Origin: Myxocyprinus asiaticus
Lineage: Eukaryota > Chordata > Actinopteri > Cypriniformes > Catostomidae
NCBI RefSeq assembly: GCF_019703515.2
Contig: NC_059349.1
Span: 24,710,744 to 24,774,743 of the forward strand
Reading direction: 5' to 3'
DNA length: 64,000 bases
The notes below the pieces were generated by a model that was not told the DNA's origin, ran no database searches, and saw only the letters and a list, made by a program, of their open reading frames with translations. Shown in pieces: positions 47,543-59,850 of the stretch. A program made the translations under genes and the position numbers. The first letter of the stretch is position 1, and each line of letters starts with the position of its first letter.

Positions 47543-48584
47543 TTAAAGATGCACTTAGTATTTTTTCCCTCCTTTTTTCTTTACTACATTTACTTCTAAT
47601 TAAATGAATGGCACTTTTAAAAAATTTGTTGAAAATCAAGTGCACTCACAAAAGATGAAAACTCTGGTCATATCAGCGTATCTATTTTACATGGAGCAGG
47701 TTGGCTTGTTGTTGGTTATAAGGTAATCCCCCAACAGCCAAAGTCTCGTGATCGTCTCATTCGCTGTTACTTAGGTTAGGTTTAGGGTTAGTTTAAATGG
47801 TAGGGTAAAGCCCAAAATATTCTTCAACTTTGAGTCGAATGCTCAGCGTCTGTGTACAGTCGAACGCATGCCTGTCAAAATATACTCCATATGACTGTGC
47901 GTGGTTGTAGCATGCGCGCTATGACTGCTATGAGACTGACTATTTCTCTTCAGGAGTTTAGACCCTTAAAGGTGTCTTTATATTCCTTCAGACTCGAGTC
48001 ATACAAATGCAGGTATTTCCGGACCTCCTCACACACTCGCTCTTGAGCAATGGCTCAAATGTGAGTGTTGCCACCTTGTAGACCCACTAATTAGTGCAAA
48101 TGATTCCAGGCACATGCTCATTCTGCACTTTCAAAGACGAGCAGTTAGAAAAATCGTGCTGCGCTCGTTCAGTGCTCGAGCACTCTGCTGATGGCGAGAT
48201 TTGCATCACGTGTCCTGTACGCAGATGCTTAGCGTTTGCGTCTGACTGAAGTATACTTTGGGCTTTAAGGTGAGGGTTTAGAGTTAGTTGTAGGGTTTCT
48301 GTGGGACTCAAAATAAACAAAATAATGTGACGAAGTGTGCGGGGGGGGGTTTATTACCTTCTAGACATGACCAGGTTGCCTCATGGTGGCCACCATGGTC
48401 ACATAACCAGCCTAATGCTTTATTTTGATATCCTCCCTATTATCAGACATTTTCACTAACAGAATATATTACGTAATAATAGCTTGCTTTTGCATGATTC
48501 TGCATCCACGCTGCTAGATGTCTGCATAAGTCCAAGACAACTTCCATATTGGCCAGCCCAGCATAAACAAAAAAACACCTTTAA
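47543..48584. mobile_element. MITE with TTAAAGATGCAC ends, carrying a nested MITE
   Basis: It is the second copy of the family at 15561-17408. The left end is TTAAAGATGCACTTAGTATT, TCATATCAGCGT-ATTCTACATGG-like sequence follows, and the right end is AACACCTTTAA. A different element (47805-48268) is nested in it. Confidence 0.7.
47805..48268. mobile_element. MITE with TAAAGCCCAAA termini, nested
   Basis: The left end TAAAGCCCAAAATATTCTTC and the right end GAAGTATACTTTGGGCTTTA are inverted repeats flanked by a TAA/TTA target. Subterminal GCGTCTG and CAGACGC motifs are also inverted. No coding sequence is present. Confidence 0.7.
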
Positions 48585-50396
48585 GAACAAAATGAAATGT
48601 GGCTGGTGGAGTTTTGTGATAACATTTATGGTTAGCAAATAATTAGTGCTGTGATACATTTCCAGTCTGTGTGTTTGTATAGTATATTATGTACTGTATA
48701 TGATATCTATATAGAGGAAATTTATACTTGGACATGCCCAAAAAGACAAACCAAACAAACTGAGCAGATTTTATACCACATAATGGACTAACACGAAAGG
48801 ACGTGACGTGAAACTAGCTACTATGTAATGCTCTTATATGATGAGAATGTGTTTATTATTATGTTGGGATGTGAACGGAGTTGTATGTTGACCTGTAGAG
48901 TAGTAATGAACCACAGAGCCTGTCTCTTTAGATAAGCACACATGATATGCAATTAAAAACTCCATTCACATTCCAGTGAGGCTGTCAATCAGAAGCAAAT
49001 ACTTTTTGACAGTAGTCAGTGGACCGTGCCAGCTAACCAGTGAACAGGAACTCAAACAGTAATGGCTTTTGTTACCAGCAAGACCAAATTTGGATGCAAT
49101 TATAGTTGAACTTAAATGAAAATATATGGATATTGTGCAGATGGCACATTAATTGGATCTTGCTGTGTTGGTTTCTTCTTTCATCAAGAGTACATTTTAG
49201 TTTAATAACTGGCAATTCATTTAGCACATGCTGCAAAGATAACATTTGGAAAGTATACAAATAATATTAGATACTATACCCATTCTGCGCAAATACTAAC
49301 CTACCTAATACTTGCATTATGTTTCAAACATGCAACATTATTGGTCATGCTTATGGCTATGCTATGGACTCACTCAGAGCTCATCAAAATGGTAATGCAC
49401 TTTTGTTATTGAATACGCTTTTAGTGTAATGTATGACCACAGCAGGCTTTCTCTAGAGACACAACGGCTACTGGCCATGTGTAAACTACACTGCTGTTCT
49501 ACAGGGCTGAAATGTGCATCTGTAGTCACAAGACACTGCAGTGACTACTGCTGGCCATTCTAACTTACACATCCATGAACAACAGAAAATGCTTATCCTT
49601 TACAAAGATAGCTGCACTCCATAAATATCCAGTGATGCCGGACATGTCATATGGAAAATAATCAGGAATGCAAAAAGTCACATCCATGATGTGCAGCCTG
49701 GAGCTTGTTGTGCTTGGATCTTGACCTGTGCACAACATGAGCAAAGATCAAAGCCTAGGTAAACATCTCACATTTATGACAATCCACCCATGTGTGGCCG
49801 GACGGTGTAATGTTGACATAAGCTGTTGACGCAGGAAAAACTCCCAGATATCCGTCAGTGGAAGGGCATCTCTCTTTAAACCCATAGCAGGAGACCGAGC
49901 CATTTTGGGAGTTGCAGTACAATGCTTTCAAAAGTATTCAAACATGGAAGTGTTACAGTTGAATTTGTTAAATGCATTCTTGTATCCTGGTTTAATATGT
50001 AGACACATAGCATCTCTGTGGCGCTATCAATCATTACTTTGCTTGTTTGAGCATCCCGAATAGCGAGTCTGAGTTTGAATTTGGGGTTTGAGTACTGCTC
50101 TTGACTAACAAACACTAAAGGCAGCGTATTATGTCAGGGTCAACATCCTGAGACCCTCTGACATCCAGGACCACCAAAGATCTCAGTAATTTCTACTTAA
50201 TTGAAAATGCCTGTGTCTTAGACATGCACACAGCAAACTTAATATTACGGCGCATGGCCCATGACAGCAATACATATTTGAGATATCTAATTTCTCATCT
50301 GTTTTTAATGTAATCTCCTTAAGACCAGGAATCACATTTGGAATATATTAACAGTATTACTTTTTTTTCCACAAAGAGTAATTTCTGACAACTTAA

Positions 50397-50445
<49 letters not shown>

Positions 50446-50738
50446 ACATGTGGGGTGGGGGCTGTCAGGTATAGTTATAATCCAAAAACATCTGAAATTT
50501 TACAACAATCTTACCTAAATCTCATGGGGGGGCTACTTTTCTCAATTCTTAACTCGTTTTATTTAGAAGCAATGATTTTTAAAGTATGTAGCCTACATTT
50601 TGGCCTTCAGTAACTTCCCTTAAAGACGTGATGCAATCATGTATTGAATTACATTTATGTTGTTGTTCATGGCAGATACCTTTAACAAATACTTTAACAT
50701 AAAAAAGAAAATAATAATAATAATTTCTCCCAATTTGG
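48585..50738. other. Intron sequence, with a (CA)n run
   Basis: Nothing is recognised except the CA microsatellite at 50399-50448. Confidence 0.4.
50399..50448. repeat. (CA)n microsatellite
   Basis: About 24 CA units with one interruption. Confidence 0.95.
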
Positions 50739-51106
50739 AATGCCCAATTCCCACTACTTAGTAGGTCATTGTGGTGGCGTAGTTACTCACCTCAATCTGG
50801 GTGGCGGAGGACAAGTCTCAGTTGCCTCCGCTTCTGAGACAGTCAATCCACGTATTTTATCATGCGGCTCGCTGTGCATGACACTGCAGAGACTCCGCAT
50901 GTGGAGGCTCATGCTACTCTCCGCGATCCACGCACATTATAGCAACCACGAGGAGGTTACCCCAAGAGACTCTACCCTCCCTAGCAACTGGGCCAATTTG
51001 GTTGCTTAGGAGACCTGGCTGGAGTCACTCAGCACACCCTGGATTTGAACTTGTGACTCCAGGGGTGGTAGTCAGCCTTTACTCGCTGAGCTACCCAAGC
51101 CCCCAA
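50738..51106 (-). mobile_element. tRNA-derived SINE
   Basis: On the minus strand the head reads GGGTAGCTCAGCGAGTAAAG (A-box like) and, about 40 nt on, AGTTCAAATCCAGGGTG (B-box like), as in a tRNA-type internal polymerase III promoter. The body (GTTGCCTCCGCTTCTGAGAC, GCGGAGAGTAGCATGAG in either strand) runs to TTTGGAATGCCCAATTC near 50738. Similar SINEs are common in cyprinid fish. Confidence 0.8.
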
Positions 51107-51117
51107 ATACTTTAACA

Positions 51118-51333
51118 TTAAAAAAAGGGAAAATTTAGGCAGAATGTTAGTTACCATTCACTGTCACTGCATCTTTTTTCATTCAATGAAAGTGATTGGT
51201 AGCTGAAACTAACATTCTCTGTAATATCTCCTTTTGAGTTCCATGGAAGAAAGAAAGTCGTACAGGTCTGACACAACATGAGGGCAAGTACTGTTGACAG
51301 AATTTCATTTTTGGGTGAACTATCCCTTTAAGA
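51118..51333. mobile_element. MITE of the AGTTCACCC family, partial
   Basis: The right end is TTTTTGGGTGAACTATCCCT-TTAA and the core has GTCTGACACAACATGAGGG. The left end is lost. The central inverted repeat AGAATGTTAGTT/AACTAACATTCT remains. Confidence 0.65.
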
Positions 51334-51449
51334 GTCAGTTCTCACCAGTTACATTAAAAATGGCCATTTAATGCTGACAAAATGCATTGAAAATGTTAAC
51401 AGATGTATATTGCTGCTCAGTTATGATGTATATTGAAAACAGATATGTA

Positions 51450-52892
51450 TATTATATATATACATATCCGACTCCAACTCCATTGTTTACAGAGCTGACT
51501 CTGAGCTGAAAGTGGCTCTGCAGACAGGGCGGAGTTAAACCGTGTGGATTTGAGTGATCTCTTCTCCTTAAATTGCTAACTAGTTTGTGAAATACATACT
51601 GGAAAGTTAATTAAAAATTACCCCATCAATTTATATAATTAATATAATGTCATCCCTGTCCCTGACAACCATGTCACTCATGTCTGTTTGCTGTTAGCCA
51701 GCTATAGTTTGTCAGTGCAGTCAGTAATGTAGCGGATTGAAAGGTAAACATCAGAGCATCTTTTTGCAGCTCAGCAGACAACGGTGCGGTGGTGGATTGT
51801 GTGTGGTGAGTGCTGATTTCACACTTCACTGTTGCCTAGTTGGTGAGACACAATGCTGGAAAGTAAATAAAGTCCATCTTTCACTCTCCGTGGCAACGAG
51901 CTTATAGCTAACTAGCTAATCACGTAGCTACTTTCATTGCTTGTCAGCTGAGTGGAAGCTGATGTGTAAACATGTATTCACCAAACTGTTTTGTTCAGGA
52001 TTCACAGTTTGGTACCCCCTTCAACCGAACAATTCCAGTCATTTATAAAATGTAATATTTAAAAGTCTGGTTTTCCAGACATTAAAATAGGATACGTAAT
52101 AAAAGTAGATTTAATAAATAGTATATTTGCCCTGTGTAAATAATTATACATAGGAACTGTATCTAAAATAAATGAGGGGTTATACATACTAATACAACAG
52201 GCTGGAAAAATAGACATTTATTCATTTTAATATCCTTTATATATATATATTTTGAATATGTTGAAACTTGACACCGGGCGACGCACCCTAAAAACGGCAC
52301 CGTTATAACGGTTTCATGCTAAACAGTTCTACTGATGTTTATTTAGCTATTTATTTTATTTTATTTTTATTTATTCTTTATTTTAATGGTCAGCCATTGA
52401 CTGATACTAAACAGTATTGATGCTAATTAAGCTATTTGTTTTATTTTTATTTATTCTTTATTTTAATGGTCAGCATTTGACTGATACTAAACATACAGTA
52501 CTGATTTTTATTTTATTTTATTTATTTTATTTATTCTTTATTTAAATGATCAGCAATTGACTTATACTAACAGTACTGATGTTTATTAAGATATTTATTG
52601 TATTTTTATTTATTCTTTATTTTCTCAGTGTTCATTTCTAGATATTGTTGACAATGTATAATAATAATGTGAAATATTCTTTGATAAAAATATTTGTTTA
52701 AGAAAGCAGCCTTCTGAGAACATTTACATAGTCATATCGGTGCAAAATCGGTGCACAATCCACATAGAAAAGGTCTGTTTTCATTCCAGCTCAAAAATTA
52801 AATACATCGGTCACCATATCGGTAATCTGTGAATTTTCCCTCTCTAAAATCGGTATCTGTCTCAAAAATCCCATATCGGTCAGGCTCTAATT
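51450..52892. mobile_element. hAT-like element, one recognised end, with internal tandem repeats
   Basis: The right end ATATCGGTCAGGCTCTAA is preceded by repeated ATCGGTA motifs, related in style to the TAGAGGTCGA element. At 52325-52630 a unit of about 75-110 bp (TTTATTTATTCTTTATTTTAA followed by GGTCAGC-ATTGACTGATACTA) is repeated about four times. The left boundary is uncertain. Confidence 0.45.
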
Positions 52893-52899
52893 TGTATAT

Positions 52900-53075
52900 A
52901 TATTTATATTTATATTCACTCTATGTTTTTATTCTATTTTTTTTTATTATTATTATCTCTGTCTTGTTGCTGTATTGTATTGTTTGTGCACTGGAAGCTT
53001 CATGTCACCAAGAAAAATGCCTTGTATGTGGAAGCATACTTGCCAATAAAGTTCATTCTGATTCTAATTCAGTTG
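52900..53075 (+). mobile_element. LINE-type 3' end
   Basis: GAAAAATGCCTTGTATGTGG followed by ACTTGCCAATAAAGTTCATT-CTGATTCT matches the usual 3' tail of fish LINEs ending in ATTCTG repeats. No coding part is visible. Confidence 0.45.
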
Positions 53076-53379
53076 TGAACTCACTGACGGCTGATTCGCT
53101 GAGAAGGTGACTCAAATTGAAACTGCTAACCTGAGCTCCTGAGTTCAAACGAGCTCTTGTCGGGTGATTCATTATAAAGACCCAGTTCAAAAGAGTAATT
53201 TGTTCATGAATCGGACATCATGGTTTGCACTGTGTTTGTTATTGCGTGCAGCCAGCAAGCTCATATCATCAACAGAATGGGTGAAAAGTGGCTCGAGACA
53301 CACTGGCGGTCTAAAGATGTATTCAGTAACTCACAAGATGATATCTGACAAAACCGCATATGAAAGCACACATCCCGAC

Positions 53380-53471
53380 TGTCGCCAATGGCGACTAGAT
53401 TTTAAAAAATTGTCGCAATAATTTATTTTTGGTCACATTTGCAACCATTTTAGTCACAGTCTGGAGCCCTG
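53380..53471. mobile_element. hAT-like terminus fragment
   Basis: CGACTGTCGCCAATGGCGAC followed by ATTTTAGTCACAGTCTGGAG-CCCTG resembles the terminal region of fish hAT-type elements beginning CAGGGCTCCAGACTG. It abuts Tc1-like fragment 5. Confidence 0.4.
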
Positions 53472-53473
53472 TT

Positions 53474-53932
53474 ATCTAATCAGCCAATTGTGTGGCAGCA
53501 GTGCAATGCACAAAATCATGCAGATACAGGTCTGGAGTCAGTTAATATTCACATCAACCATCACAATGGGAAAAAAATGTTATTGAGTGTAGCATGATTG
53601 TTGGTGCCAGATGGGCTGGTTTGAGTATTTCTGTAACTGCTGATCTCCTGGGATTTTCACACACAACAGTCTGTAGAGTTTACTCAGAATTGTGCCAAAA
53701 AGAAAAAACATCCAGTGAGCAGCAGTTCTGTGGACAGAAATGCCTTGTTGATGAAAGAGATTTCAAAAGAGAATGGCCAGACTGGTTCGAGCTGACAGAA
53801 AGGCTACGATAACTCAGATAACCATGCTGTACAATTTGTAGTGAGCAGAATAGCATCTCAGAATGCACAACACGTCGAACCTTGAGGCAGATGGGCTACA
53901 ACAGCAGAAAACCACTTACTGAGTGTATACTC
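53474..53932 (+). mobile_element. Tc1-like element (family 2), fragment 5
   Basis: It runs from TTATCTAATCAGCCAATTGT to CTTACTGAGTGTATA. It encodes MIVGARWAGLSISVTADLLG and the following HTH residues in an open frame to 53810. The region before this motif is deleted relative to fragment 1. The DDE domain is absent. Confidence 0.8.
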
Positions 53933-55735
53933 GGACAGACACGTGAAGACTGTTGCTAAACTATGCAAAAACTCCCTGTACCTCTATTATAAATGTGCAT
54001 GTTAAGGTACTGCGCACACAGAGCGGCTTTTACTCCTATTTGACCATACATAAGCAAAAACTTTGAAATTTGGGCACATATGAGCACAAACCTTGTCTCA
54101 CAATTCCTTAAAACCACATCAACGACAGGATTACATGACAATGAGTCATGCGTAGTGTTAACAGCTTGCTTGCATTATCTCACTGGCTGTAAAAACTTCA
54201 AGCCTGCAAACACCATTAAGGCAGCGACTTGGACACCAGCTAAAAGTCATTAGGCATGAAATAAATCATTGACTTTGATATAGGTTGGCTTTAGCCGAGT
54301 CGTTTTGTTGGCCATTAATGGTCAGGGGCTGCATATCTGCTGGTTTTCATAATCCTAAACAGACTGTAATCCAATCCGACCCTACCCATAATGCCACACT
54401 CTCACTCTCTCTCTCTCTCTCTCTCTCTCCAGAGCACCCCTCTGAAGCACTTCTGAAGAACACTCTTGACTTCTTCAACAGCATTGAATGTTTTATTAAA
54501 ACTTATATCAGTGGTGCCACCTCTATGGTGTCCGAAATCCTCAAATTCGCATTTTAATTGCTTTTGCATTTAGTTGCTTGGCACACACTTTCCTACCAAG
54601 CAGGCAGCATGTTATGTACAAAGCGATAAGGATCATACAATATAGTGCAGGAAGTATGGAGCATTAAGTTTAGATAGCTAGTGTGTTCAAAGTTGAGGGT
54701 TGTTGTTTTGTTTTTTTTTCCTCCTTGCAGGCAGCAATAGCGTGAAAAAGCATCACACTACACAAACACAGACCTTCCTGCACTTACACATTTTGCTGAA
54801 CTGCAGAAATCCACAACAAAGTGTGCGGCAACTGAATACTTTTAAACCAGCATCTGTCTCCAAGGCAGAGCCATCAACTGGGAGAACTCAAATCCATACC
54901 ATATGAATAACAAAGATACAGTATATGCACTGTTTGATTTTTATTTCTTTCTATACACATCAAATGGAGACCGTGCAGACCATGGTCTTCAGGGATTTAT
55001 GGAGAGCAGTGCAGCAGGTAGGGAGGAAGGTAATCAGATGGGGGCTATGTGCACAGACTGAATCATCCCCACTGGCAGTGTGACCCCCGTTTAGCCACAT
55101 ACCATCAATTTCTATCTATTTGTTCTAGGGATACCACACACCACTGTCACAATCTCACTTGTTTGCTCTGTTGTGTCCCCACCACCAACCCTTTTCTCAC
55201 TCACCCAACTCTAGCTCCCCCTCCTCCCTCTCTTTCTGAATTGCTAAGATGAAACATCTCGAGTGGAGTTGATATAAGCTGACTTGCCTCTGCAGTAAAA
55301 TTACACTATATAGATTATATCTGAAAACCATTCCCCTCCCTCTTCCTTTCCTCCACACCCCCACCGACCTCTTCTCTCTCTTTTTCTACCCCTCTTTCTC
55401 GCTGCTGAAAAGATTTTATAAACTCAGCAATGATATTAACAATATACTGCTGCACAGCTAACATGTGAAACACTGAAATAATGCCAGTAAAATTGGGCTT
55501 TCAATGTTGTTGTTGTTTTCCTTGCTTAAATTAGGGCTGCCATAATAGTGCCCCCAAAATTTGTGTGATTCATGCATAAAACATTTGCTGTGTATATGAC
55601 TACACTTAGACATGGATATGAGACCTATGGCAGTGAATCAAGAAGCACTGAAAGGAATAATACAACTCCAACCCCCACTCTATCACCCCACAGTAACCCT
55701 ACCCCCTCCTCATTCAAACACACTCTCTCTCTCTC

Positions 55736-55768
<33 letters not shown>

Positions 55769-56471
55769 TTATCCTTTGCACATGCACTACACACAGTAAC
55801 AGCACCATCATTAGGAAAGATGGAGGAATACAAACCCACATATCTCTTTTTTCCCTCAGGGAATTGGAGAATAAATGATGCCATAGGTAAAAAAATAAAA
55901 TAAAATAAAACCAAATGTGAGGGTTGATGTGTACCACCAATTCCTGCACATACACAACCATTTGTTATTTGTTGATTATGTTAATGTATGTGCGTGAAAA
56001 GACAGTTTGCTGATGTCCATGTTGAGTTCGGGGCTGATGAGCAGGTGTACTTAATAAGAAAGCGCGCGCCACTATTAGCTACAAACTTTATTACTGTGAT
56101 CTTTAATTATTACCATATTATTACGGTCTGCGCGCGCATTGCTTGGTTATGACAACCTCATAAAGCGCTTTTAAGTTTGCGATGTAATAGGCACGATTTT
56201 AAAATTAAAATGCGTTCTCTGAACCAACTTAACAAAAGATGAAAAAACAAAATATAATAAATATAGTTACCAACTGATACCAGTTTGGAAACATTTTAGG
56301 TCTCGCGCTCAATCGCTTCTACTTTCAGAGTTACTGTGACAGAGTCAGTTAAGTAGAAACTTTGCTCAAGTCCTAAACAGTAGTCGTCATTCATGTTCAG
56401 CCAAGCACAACACAAACACTTTATATTCAAACAAACACGCTTATGAAGAACCACACCATTGGAGAATTTAC
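53933..56471. other. Promoter-proximal part of tox intron 1
   Basis: It contains (CT)n runs at 54409-54430 and 55721-55769. Between 56060 and 56470 CpG density rises (for example GCGCGCGC at about 56065 and 56133), as expected near a promoter. No additional exon is recognised. Intronic enhancers are possible. Confidence 0.45.
55721..55769. repeat. (CT)n microsatellite
   Basis: About 22 CT units with one G interruption. Low-complexity open frames overlap it. Confidence 0.95.
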
Positions 56472-56570
56472 CTTATTGCAATACGGAGAGTCCGAATAGT
56501 GCGACTGTCCCAGTCGGGAAGGATCTGTTGCTGATGGCGGTGGTGGTTGAGGATAAAATCTCACGTCCAT
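56472..56570 (-). CDS. tox: tox coding exon 1 (start codon)
   Basis: The 99-bp exon encodes 33 residues starting MDVRFYP and ending SPYCNK, closely matching the start and end of exon 1 of vertebrate TOX (human MDVRFYPPP... ...YYCNK). Between them is a proline-rich stretch, as in the family. The ATG has a strong context (GAAATGG, G at -3 and +4), and an in-frame TAG lies 27 nt upstream (56595-56597), so this start is secure. The donor is AAG|GTAAAT and the phase is 0, matching exon 2. The protein is a nuclear HMG-box factor. This exon forms part of its N-terminal domain, and the HMG box is encoded outside the window. Confidence 0.96.
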
Positions 56571-57000
56571 TTCAGTAGAAACATCAACTGGCCCCTATTG
56601 CCTTTCCACTAGAAACCGTGTTCCTCGCTTTACTCAGAAATCGCAACGCAAATAAAAGAAGGTGAAAACTGAGGCACTCTATTGCGCCTCACATCCGTTC
56701 CGCGGTTTTCACAAAAACTTTTATATGAACCTCTATCTCTAACAATAGTGAGACACCGGTGAAGAAAGCGCTCAAGTTTGAAGAGAACAAGCGCATGTGG
56801 TGAGGAGGTTGATGTGAGTCTGTATTGACTGCTGAGAGTAGAGATGTGTATCTTCTTGGTGCAGCTGTAGCTCAGTGTAACTGCTGTATGGAAAGAAGCG
56901 AGCGCTTTGCCTGTGTTCACACACAATAGACTCGCAAGACACGCGGCTGTGCCTCTGAGCGGCACATAGGAGGCGCTGCAATGTGCGCACCTACTTCTGG
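56571..57000 (-). promoter_or_regulatory. tox: tox 5' untranslated region and putative core promoter
   Basis: On the minus strand a TATA-like motif, CATATAAAAG, lies at 56719-56728, about 150 nt before the ATG. That would place transcription start near 56690-56700 with a leader of about 125 nt. CpG is more frequent here than in the surrounding intron and flank. The TATA assignment is inference from position only; use of a TATA-less start further upstream is equally possible. Confidence 0.4.
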
Positions 57001-57229
57001 ATTTGAATCACTTTGCTTATGATACTGTCTGAACATGGTGACGAAAAGATTCCGTTTAGTTGTGCAATGATCGTCACTGGTCAATAGAAACCTCTTTTTC
57101 ACAGGGTTATCTTTCGCCACATTATAATGGATTATATATGGCAGAAAAAGTTGACGAAAGGAGTCTACTGGCCACACCTACAAAATGTTTACCTAAAACT
57201 GTGCTTCGTGTGGTAAAATCGAATTAATT
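57001..57229. other. Upstream flank of tox
   Basis: No repeats or exons are recognised. It may hold proximal regulatory sites. Confidence 0.35.
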
Positions 57230-57335
57230 AGCTGGTTCAACTCAGCAATATTGTCTAACATCACTAAATAACCCTGACTAAACCAACAAAACTAATTATA
57301 AGTGTAAGATCAAGTAGAAATATCTCCTTGAAGTA
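57230..57335 (-). mobile_element. MITE of the CTGTAAAAAGTGGTAACC family, partial
   Basis: ACCAACAAAACTAATTATAAG and GATCAAGTAGAAATATCTCCTT match the reverse copies at 35163 and 59705. Confidence 0.5.
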
Positions 57336-57358
57336 ATATTCTGGGTAAAATACAAGTT

Positions 57359-57881
57359 AAAGGGATAGTTCACCCAAAAATGAAAATATTCTCATCATTT
57401 ACTCATCCACATGCCATCCCAGATGTATATGACTTTCTTTTTTCTGCTGAACACAAGCGAAGATTTATAGGAGAATATATCTGCTCTGTGGGCCCATACA
57501 ATGCAAGTGAGGGCTCCAAAAATCACATAAAGGCAGCATATAAGTAATCCATACGACTCCATTGGTTTAATATATGCCTTCTGAAGCTATACAATCGCTT
57601 TGGGTGAGAAACAGATCAACATTTAAGTCCTTTTTTTATTATTATTATTATTTTTACAATAAATCTCCACTTTCACTTTTAGAATGTTAGAGTGAAAGTG
57701 AAAGTGGAGATTTGTAGTAAAAAAAAGGACTTAAATATTACTTAAATAAAATTACTTAAGTAAAATTAGAACTTAATATCTGTTTCTCACCCAAACCTAT
57801 TGTATCACTTCTAAACACAGATTTAACCACTGGAGTCTTGTGGATTACTTTTTTGGAGACTCTATGTGATTTTTGGTCACC
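57359..57881. mobile_element. Long-palindrome MITE, right end truncated
   Basis: The left end is AAAGGGATAGTTCACCC. Long arms meet near 57688: AATCTCCACTTTCACTTT pairs with AAAGTGAAAGTGGAGATT. GTAATCCATACGACTCCA pairs with the diverged TGGAGTCTTGTGGATTAC. The expected right terminus is missing. Confidence 0.75.
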
Positions 57882-58175
57882 ATCAGTGGCGAACTGGCCA
57901 TTGGGAGAACCGGGACCGCAAAATGGGGTCTCATGGGCCGCCGCGTTATGCAGAACGCACCACAAAATGGTGCAGCGATATACGGAAGGGGGCAGCAATA
58001 TGCAGAAAAGGACAGCAACCCCCTGTAGCTTAGCGGGCTGTGCTCATGACATGTGGTGCTGATGAATCGCTGGTGACCGAGGTCCTTTCTCAATCCTATT
58101 CCCACTCTTCTTCCTCTCATTTCCTGTCACCTTTCTACTTTTCCTATCCCAGTTAAAAGCCAAAAGAAAGAAAAA
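57882..58175 (+). mobile_element. tRNA-derived SINE with a repeat fragment
   Basis: 58018-58170 has an A-box match TAGCTTAGCGGG (58026-58037), followed by GCTCATGACATGTGGTGCTG, a weak B-box (GACCGAGGTCC) and a pyrimidine-rich body ending near AGTTAAAAGCCAAAAG. Positions 57885-58017 (GGCGAACTGGCCATTGGGAG) are an additional repeat fragment. Confidence 0.6.
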
Positions 58176-58640
58176 AAGGTTACAGTGAAGCACTTACAAT
58201 AGAAGTGAATGGGGCCAATCTGTAAATATTAAAATGCTCACTGTTTCAAAAGTATAGCCACAAAAGTTTTACATTATACATGTTAACATGATTTTAGTGT
58301 GATAAAATCTCTTACTAACCTTTTCGGTTTAAAGTTACATCCAATTTTACAACTTCATTGTCATGACGACATAACGCTGTAAACCCTAAAACAACCCTAA
58401 AAACGTAAACACTTTACAGCTCTAATAATTCACAAGTTTAATTGCTTTTATAAAAGTATAAGCTTTACATATATGCCTTTAAAACCTCCAAAATATTGTC
58501 CCCATTCACTTTAATTGTGTGCCTCACTGTAACTTTAATTTTGCTTCTTTTTTTTTAAAGACAAGGAGGAAGAAGTTGAAATAGTTTTGTGATAATCAAC
58601 ATTAAGCATAACTTGTATCGAACCCTTAATATTGCTTTAA
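58176..58640. mobile_element. Inverted-repeat MITE related to 12966-14120
   Basis: GGTTACAGTGAAGCACTTAC and AGAAGTGAATGGGGCC at the left recur inverted near 58490-58540 (CCCCATTCACTTTAATTGTG, CCTCACTGTAACTTT). The right end, GATAATCAACATTAAGCATA, matches the left part of the 12966 element. Confidence 0.65.
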
Positions 58641-58831
58641 GGGAACAATTTTACAGTGTAGCAATGCTAAATAAAGTTACTGTACTGGAATTTTGTATGT
58701 TTATGTGGATCTCAGCCTTTATAAATAGCATGTTACATATACGTAGTATTAAACAATTGATATGCCCTGCATGCACTGACATTTTTTTAAACCTAAAAAT
58801 ATGCTTCATGTCGTATCATCTAAATTAACTG

Positions 58832-59704
58832 CACTGTAAAAAAAAAAAAATAAAAAATAAAAAATCCTGTTGTTTTTACAACAAAAAACAACAACAACTG
58901 GCAGCTGTGGTTGCCAGAATAATTATGTAAAAAATACAGTAAAAATTTAAACAACTTTACAGAACAACTGTACATTTTACAGTTTAAAACTGTTGTAATT
59001 TGCATGACCACGATGGCACTGTAAAAAAATAAATAATAATAATTATGTTAAATTTACAGTAAAAAAAAAAAGTCATAAACATGATATTAGCCTTCTGAAA
59101 CTGTACAAATCTGCTTTTTACTTCATAAGGTATTTATTAATCACCGTAGTAACTACAGAAGGGCACATGATGACATGAAGTTCAAAAACAGTGGCTCTTC
59201 CAGGAGCAATGACCAATAAACATGTAGAGACAGTGCTCAGTGTCACTCACACAAACACTAAACCCCATCAGGGTAACACATGTGAAATTAAAATATTGCA
59301 GTAAACATTAACTAAACTACATTAAATATAAAACAGAACACCCCAATGTAGATAAGTGATATTAAAAATAAGAAGAAACATGACTATTCCCATAAAATAT
59401 AATGAAATGTAATGGGTCACGCAGGGAATTCTGGGAATGCCCGATTACTGTTTTTTACTGTAATTTTAACAATAATTTACTGTAAAAAGTACATGTACTC
59501 TCTTGTAAAACAATGTAAATTTTTACCATTTTACCATACAGGAAAATCATACTTTTTCAATCTAAAAAATGTCATTTTTACAACATTTTATTTAATTTTT
59601 TGACTGTATATTTTACAATCAATACTCGTTGATCAATTGACGTTTTATTTCTGTAGCATTTTTACAGTCGTTTACTGTTAAAATTACAGATATTTTTTAC
59701 AGTG
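58832..59704. mobile_element. Element or cluster with CACTGTAAAAAA ends
   Basis: It begins CACTGTAAAAAAAA and ends TTTTTTACAGTG. An additional internal CACTGTAAAAAAATAAAT at about 59019 suggests two adjacent or nested copies. TTTACAGT/ACTGTAAA motifs recur throughout in both orientations. Confidence 0.55.
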
Positions 59705-59850
59705 TGGTTTTATTCAAGACCTAATATTATTTAACATTACTGAGTCAACCTGAAAACATTAGGTTACACCAACAAAAACAAAAACAAAAGGGTAGATCGG
59801 GTAGAAATAGCTCCTTAAGGCAGGTTAAAAATTTTTACAGTACTGTTCAA
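59705..59850 (-). mobile_element. MITE of the CTGTAAAAAGTGGTAACC family, reverse copy
   Basis: The reverse complement carries CTGTAAAAATTTTTAACC, GAGCTATTTCTACCCGATCT and GGTGTAACCTAATGTTTTCA, in the family order. Confidence 0.65.

Noticed and set aside
50738..51106. A genuine tRNA gene on the minus strand
   Set aside because: It has A- and B-box motifs, but the tRNA fold is not maintained and the long shared body marks it as a SINE.
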